A stretch of 64,000 nt of DNA from Rhodoferax sp. GTDB lineage: Bacteria > Pseudomonadota > Gammaproteobacteria > Burkholderiales > Burkholderiaceae_C. Where the stretch lies: NCBI GenBank assembly GCA_024235935.1, contig JACKLL010000005.1:1-64000 (forward strand), in the 5' to 3' direction. Shown piece after piece: positions 60,900 to 64,000 of this stretch. The notes under the pieces are model-generated. The model had not been told where the DNA came from, did no database searches, and was given only the letters and a program-made list of their open reading frames with translations. The first letter of the stretch is position 1. Every line of letters begins with the position of its first letter. Position numbers and translations under genes: made by a program.

Positions 60900-62080
60900 G
60901 CAGAACTCCCTGTGGTGCTGAAGGCCAGGGCCAGGTCGAGCAGGCGCTCGTCCTGGCCGGGCGCGGCGATGAACGAGATGCCGACGGGCAGGCCGTCGAC
61001 GCTTGCCAGTGGAGCGACCACCTGCGGCAGGCCGGCATGACCGGCGATGGCGCCCAGTGCGAGCGCGCGGGCGTAGAAGTCGTCCCGCTCTGCGGAGCCG
61101 CTCTGCCGATGCAGGGCCACGCAGGGTGCCGCCGGAACCAGCCAGGCTTCGTCGGGGCCGAGCTGCGCGATCAGCTGGCCGGCGTGCTGGCTGCGCCAGT
61201 CCGTCCAGGCCTCTTCGATCGCCGGATCGAGCGCCAGCGCGTGTGCGAAGCGGGGTGCGATCGCCGGCCCGAAACGCGGGCGCTGCTGGCGGATCCAGGG
61301 CCCGAGTTGTCGCTGGATTTCGATCCCCTGCAGATAGGCGTAGGCATGCAGCCAGGTCTGCCAAGGGCCGTCGAACACCTGGCGCGTCGCGGTGATGCCC
61401 TTGCCGGCGGCCCAGGCCAGCAGGGCCTCGCGTACCGGTGCGTCGGCCAGTGCGAGGGTGTCGGTTGCGATGCAGGCTTTGAGGAGGGGGCGCTGCGTGT
61501 CTGCACTGCCCAGCAGCACATGGCCTGCGCGGCGCAGCTGCGCGGCATCACGCGCAAACCAGCCGACCGTGTCGTAGCCCGGTGCAAATGGCAACACACC
61601 GGTGAGCGAGACCCGGCCGTGCGTGGGGCGCATGGCCGCCACGCCGCAGAATGCGGCTGGCACCCGCACCGAGCCCCCGGTGTCGGTGCCCAGGGCCAGA
61701 TCGGCTTCGTCGCGGGCGACGGCCACGGCCGAACCGCTGGAGGATCCGCCGGGCAGGCGCTCGGCATCGACCGGGTGGCGGGGCGTGCCGTAAAAGGCGT
61801 TCTCGCCTTCGAGGCTGAATGCCAGTTCATCGGTGATGGTCTTTCCCACGATGCGGGCGCCGGCCGCGCGCAGCAACGCGACGCAATCCGCATCGCGTTT
61901 TGCAGCGAGGTGGCTGGCGGCCCAATCGGGGTTGCCGCCACCGGTGACGGCATCCGCCACGTCGATCAGGTCCTTCACGGCCAGCCGCATGCCGTCGAGC
62001 ACGCCGCTGCCGGAGGGCTCGCGTTGGCACACCAGGTCGGGGACAAAGGCCCCGCCAGTCGGTGATGACACGCTTCTCAT
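60896..62080 (-). CDS. Amidase-signature enzyme, AMI1-like
   Basis: The 394-residue amidase has Lys36 (AVKDLIDVAD), cis-serine in GGSSSGSA at about 111-118 and nucleophile Ser137 (GTDTGGSVRVPAAFCG). The short length and the blocks GGGNPDWAASH and GENAFYGTPRHPV match the plant/bacterial AMI1 (indole-3-acetamide hydrolase-like) branch rather than the longer AtzE 1-carboxybiuret hydrolase, and no AtzG-like small subunit is encoded next to it. ATG at 62080 overlaps the upstream stop (ATGA). It likely releases ammonia from an amide in the same nitrogen pathway. Confidence 0.88.
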   Translation of the reverse strand: MRSVSSPTGGAFVPDLVCQREPSGSGVLDGMRLAVKDLIDVADAVTGGGNPDWAASHLAAKRDADCVALLRAAGARIVGKTITDELAFSLEGENAFYGTPRHPVDAERLPGGSSSGSAVAVARDEADLALGTDTGGSVRVPAAFCGVAAMRPTHGRVSLTGVLPFAPGYDTVGWFARDAAQLRRAGHVLLGSADTQRPLLKACIATDTLALADAPVREALLAWAAGKGITATRQVFDGPWQTWLHAYAYLQGIEIQRQLGPWIRQQRPRFGPAIAPRFAHALALDPAIEEAWTDWRSQHAGQLIAQLGPDEAWLVPAAPCVALHRQSGSAERDDFYARALALGAIAGHAGLPQVVAPLASVDGLPVGISFIAAPGQDERLLDLALAFSTTGSSA

Positions 62081-62877
62081 GCGCCCGGCAATCCGGCCAG
62101 CACCTGCTGCGAGCCGGTGACGAAGCCGAAGCACTTCTTCACGTTCCAGATGGTGGCCTCGGTGCAGAACGCGGGCGAATTGGTGGCGCAGCAGTCTTCG
62201 AGCATCACGCATCCGTAGCCCAGGAAGTTGGCGTCGGTCAGCGTGTGCAACACGCACTGGTCGGTGTTGCAGCCGGCGAACAGGATGCTCTTGATACCCA
62301 GGTTCTTCAGGATGCTGTCCAGCGGCGTGTCCCAGAAGCCGCTGATGCGGTATTTGTCCACCAGGAAGTCGCCGGCAACGGGTGCCAGTTCGTCGACGAT
62401 GGCGGCAGCCCACGAGTCCTTCTCCAGCACATTCCCCTTGCCACTGGGCAGCGGGTAGCCCAGGCCTGTGCCCCGGCCGCCGTTGTCGTACAGATGGATC
62501 TGGTTGGGCGGCATGTTGGCGAGGTCGGGCCGGTTGCCCCAATTGACCCAGATGACCGGGACCCCGGCCGTGCGCAGTGCCGGCAACAGCGTCTGCAGCG
62601 GGGCGATCGGTGCGCGGTCGGCGCTGTAGTCGGCGCCCAGCGAGTCGACCCAGCCGTCCCGGGTGCAGAAGTCGTTCTGCAGATCGATGATGACGATGGC
62701 CGTGCGGCGCAGGTCCAGCACCAGGTTCTGCGGCGCAGCGGCGATGTGCGCACGAACGGGCGCCGGCGGCGCGACCGCCATGTCGACCTCGTCCGGGCTT
62801 GCGACCCAGTAGTGCTGGTGGCCCAGGCCAAGGGCGCCGTCGGGTCGGGCATCGGGCAGATAAGGGTGGCGTTTCAT
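62077..62877 (-). CDS. Isochorismatase-like cysteine hydrolase, probable biuret hydrolase
   Basis: The 266-residue cysteine hydrolase has the full triad: Asp65 (IIDLQNDF), Lys175 (VDKYRISGFWDTPLD) and Cys208 (GCNTDQCVLHTL). The fold is shared with RutB (ureidoacrylate hydrolase), triuret hydrolase and biuret hydrolase BiuH. The allophanate hydrolase gene in the same cluster makes BiuH (biuret to allophanate plus ammonia) the best guess, since no other rut genes are present. ATG at 62877 has GGAG 5 nt upstream. First gene of the minus operon with amidase and tetR. Confidence 0.85.
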   Translation of the reverse strand: MKRHPYLPDARPDGALGLGHQHYWVASPDEVDMAVAPPAPVRAHIAAAPQNLVLDLRRTAIVIIDLQNDFCTRDGWVDSLGADYSADRAPIAPLQTLLPALRTAGVPVIWVNWGNRPDLANMPPNQIHLYDNGGRGTGLGYPLPSGKGNVLEKDSWAAAIVDELAPVAGDFLVDKYRISGFWDTPLDSILKNLGIKSILFAGCNTDQCVLHTLTDANFLGYGCVMLEDCCATNSPAFCTEATIWNVKKCFGFVTGSQQVLAGLPGA

Positions 62878-63005
62878 GGGAGCTCCGGTTGGGTGCGGTT
62901 GGTGAACATGCATTGCCACAGCGTGGTGCGTGTACGCCGGTTGTGCACCCTCGCGGGGCAGAAAACCGGGCTGTGACTGGCACTGATATTGCAAGGCATG
63001 GCGAT

Positions 63006-63025
63006 AAGTAATCAGTTTCTTACTT
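63006..63025. promoter_or_regulatory. AAGTAA-N8-TTACTT inverted repeat in the divergent promoter
   Basis: Perfect 6-bp arms separated by 8 bp, in the AT-richest part of the 177-bp gap between the biuret hydrolase-like gene and the BMP-family gene, 30 nt before the latter's ATG. Plausible operator for the cluster's TetR or a nitrogen regulator; not repeated elsewhere in the window. Confidence 0.42.
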
Positions 63026-63054
63026 TCTTTCAACTCCCTAGCGAAAGGCATGCC

Positions 63055-64000
63055 ATGAAGAACACTCTCCCGTCCCGCCGAACTTTCACCCTGGCCGGTG
63101 TCAGCGCCGCATTGGCACTGTGTGCCGGCACACTGGCACCGCAGGTGCAGGCCGCCGACCCGCTCGCGATCGGCATCCTGATCCCCGGCTCCAAGTCCGA
63201 CAAGGGCTGGATGGAGTCGGGCTACGACGGCCTGATGGCTGCGGAGAAGGCCCATGGCGGCAAGGTCAAGGTGCAAATGATCGAGAACATCAACTACGCC
63301 GACATGGAGCAGGCGCTGACCAATCTGGCCACCAGGAACAAGCTGGTGATCGGTGTGGGCGGCCAGACGCAGGCGGCGGTGATGAAGATCGCCAAGCGTT
63401 TTCCCAACACGAAGTTCTCCATCGTCGGCGGCAACAAGGCCGAGGACATGCCCAACGTGGCCGGCTATGACGTGAAGCAGGCCGAGATCGCCTTTGTCGC
63501 AGGGGCGGCTGCCGCGATGCTGTCCAAGACGGGTGCGGTGAGCTACGTCGGCGGCATGGAGATCCCGTCGATCGTGAACGCCGGCAAGGAATTCGGCAAC
63601 GGGGCCAAGCTGGTCAATCCGAAGATCAAGTACTTCGAGAACTACACCGGTGACTTCGACAACGTGGCCAAGTCCAAGGAGGCCACGCTGGCCGCCATTG
63701 CCCAGGGCGCGGACGTGCACTACCACATCCTCAACCTCGGCCTGCGCGGCATGGAGCAGGCGGCCAAGGAGAAGGGCACCAAGATTGTCGGCAGCTATAC
63801 CGACCGCTGCGGTACCGATCCGCTGTACCCGGCCTACAGCATCACCGGCGTGGGCTACCAGGTCCAGTATGCGATCGACGAGATGGTCAAGGGCAGCTGG
63901 AAGCCGGGCTACAAGCCCTTTGGCCTGGCCATGGGCCCACAGGCTTCGGACATGGTCGTCTGCGGCGCCACGCCCGAGATGAAGAAAAAGCTCGATGAGA
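63055..64000 (+). CDS. BMP family ABC transporter substrate-binding protein, 5' part
   Basis: The frame is open to the end of the window (315 residues visible), so the 3' end is missing. The ATG at 63055 follows AAAGG. A twin-arginine signal (SRRTFTLAGVSAALALCAG) precedes the mature protein, which starts ADPLAIGILIPGSKSDKGWME. FSIVGGNKAEDMPNVAGYDV and AFVAGAAAAMLSKTGAVSYVGG match the basic membrane protein (PnrA/Med) family, which binds purine nucleosides and other ureide-like compounds. It is divergent from the biuret hydrolase-like operon, so it may import a related nitrogen source; permease and ATPase genes would be expected just beyond the window. Confidence 0.92.
   Translation, partial: MKNTLPSRRTFTLAGVSAALALCAGTLAPQVQAADPLAIGILIPGSKSDKGWMESGYDGLMAAEKAHGGKVKVQMIENINYADMEQALTNLATRNKLVIGVGGQTQAAVMKIAKRFPNTKFSIVGGNKAEDMPNVAGYDVKQAEIAFVAGAAAAMLSKTGAVSYVGGMEIPSIVNAGKEFGNGAKLVNPKIKYFENYTGDFDNVAKSKEATLAAIAQGADVHYHILNLGLRGMEQAAKEKGTKIVGSYTDRCGTDPLYPAYSITGVGYQVQYAIDEMVKGSWKPGYKPFGLAMGPQASDMVVCGATPEMKKKLDE

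Noticed and set aside
62077..62877. RutB (uracil degradation) as the identity of the cysteine hydrolase
   Set aside because: The fold and triad are shared, but no other rut genes are present while allophanate hydrolase is encoded in the same cluster, so biuret hydrolase is the better guess.

Overview
The window is GC-rich, gene-dense chromosomal DNA with short gaps and many 4-nt start/stop overlaps. It looks like a beta-proteobacterium of the Burkholderiales, most like the Alcaligenaceae (Bordetella/Achromobacter type). The main reasons are three orphan Bug/TctC solute-binding proteins placed inside catabolic operons, the abundance of acyl-CoA, SDR and LivFGHM genes, and the overall gene style. 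This is inferred from gene content, not from a marker gene. I saw no rRNA, tRNA, transposase, phage gene or CRISPR array.

Layout. (1) 1-2146: the end of an FAH-family gene, a ketopantoate reductase-like gene and a free-standing B3/B4-domain gene form one operon. (2) 2181-5346: a stand-alone pyruvate dehydrogenase E1 (aceE/mdeB type) is divergent from an Lrp/AsnC regulator, with a near-consensus Lrp box between them. (3) 5398-34305 (with the IclR gene to 35242): a large catabolic island. A 13-gene minus-strand operon (19532 down to 5398) carries a Bug protein, an SDR, a CoA ligase, a fused double acyl-CoA dehydrogenase, a complete Liv-type ABC importer, an Old Yellow Enzyme, an SMP-30 lactonase and two SDRs. 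A divergent 8-gene plus-strand operon (19934-28089) carries two separate acyl-CoA dehydrogenases, a CoA ligase, a Bug protein, an SDR plus a catalytically dead SDR paralogue, an enoyl-CoA hydratase and a double carboxymuconolactone decarboxylase-domain protein. A third set (28313-35242) has a TetR regulator, an NDP-forming acyl-CoA synthetase, an SDR, an NTF2-like protein, a Baeyer-Villiger-type flavin monooxygenase and an IclR regulator.

Three promoters of this island share a 20-bp operator-like motif, and a fourth carries a weaker version. One of the three drives the operon that ends in the tetR gene. The simplest reading is a single TetR-controlled regulon for importing and degrading an alicyclic or terpenoid/steroid-like ketone: monooxygenation to a lactone, lactone opening, CoA activation and beta-oxidation. 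The substrate is not identified, and no thiolase is present.

(4) 35351-40217: an exported protein, a small methyltransferase, a CBS-pair protein, a patatin-like phospholipase and a cNMP/CBS/nucleotidyltransferase-fold protein. (5) 40328-48136: a biotin-dependent acyl-CoA carboxylase (two subunits) with an enoyl-CoA hydratase, a divergent GntR regulator, a Bug protein and an L-2-keto-3-deoxyarabonate dehydratase-like enzyme. A TTTGATCAAA palindrome recurs at the gntR start and between the last two genes. (6) 48153-55401: an ECF-type sigma factor, a two-component system, a GAF/multi-PAS diguanylate cyclase and a membrane metallophosphoesterase. (7) 55727-64000: a nitrogen-scavenging cluster with allophanate hydrolase, an ABC importer, a TetR regulator, an AMI1-type amidase, a biuret hydrolase-like cysteine hydrolase and the start of a BMP-family binding-protein gene.
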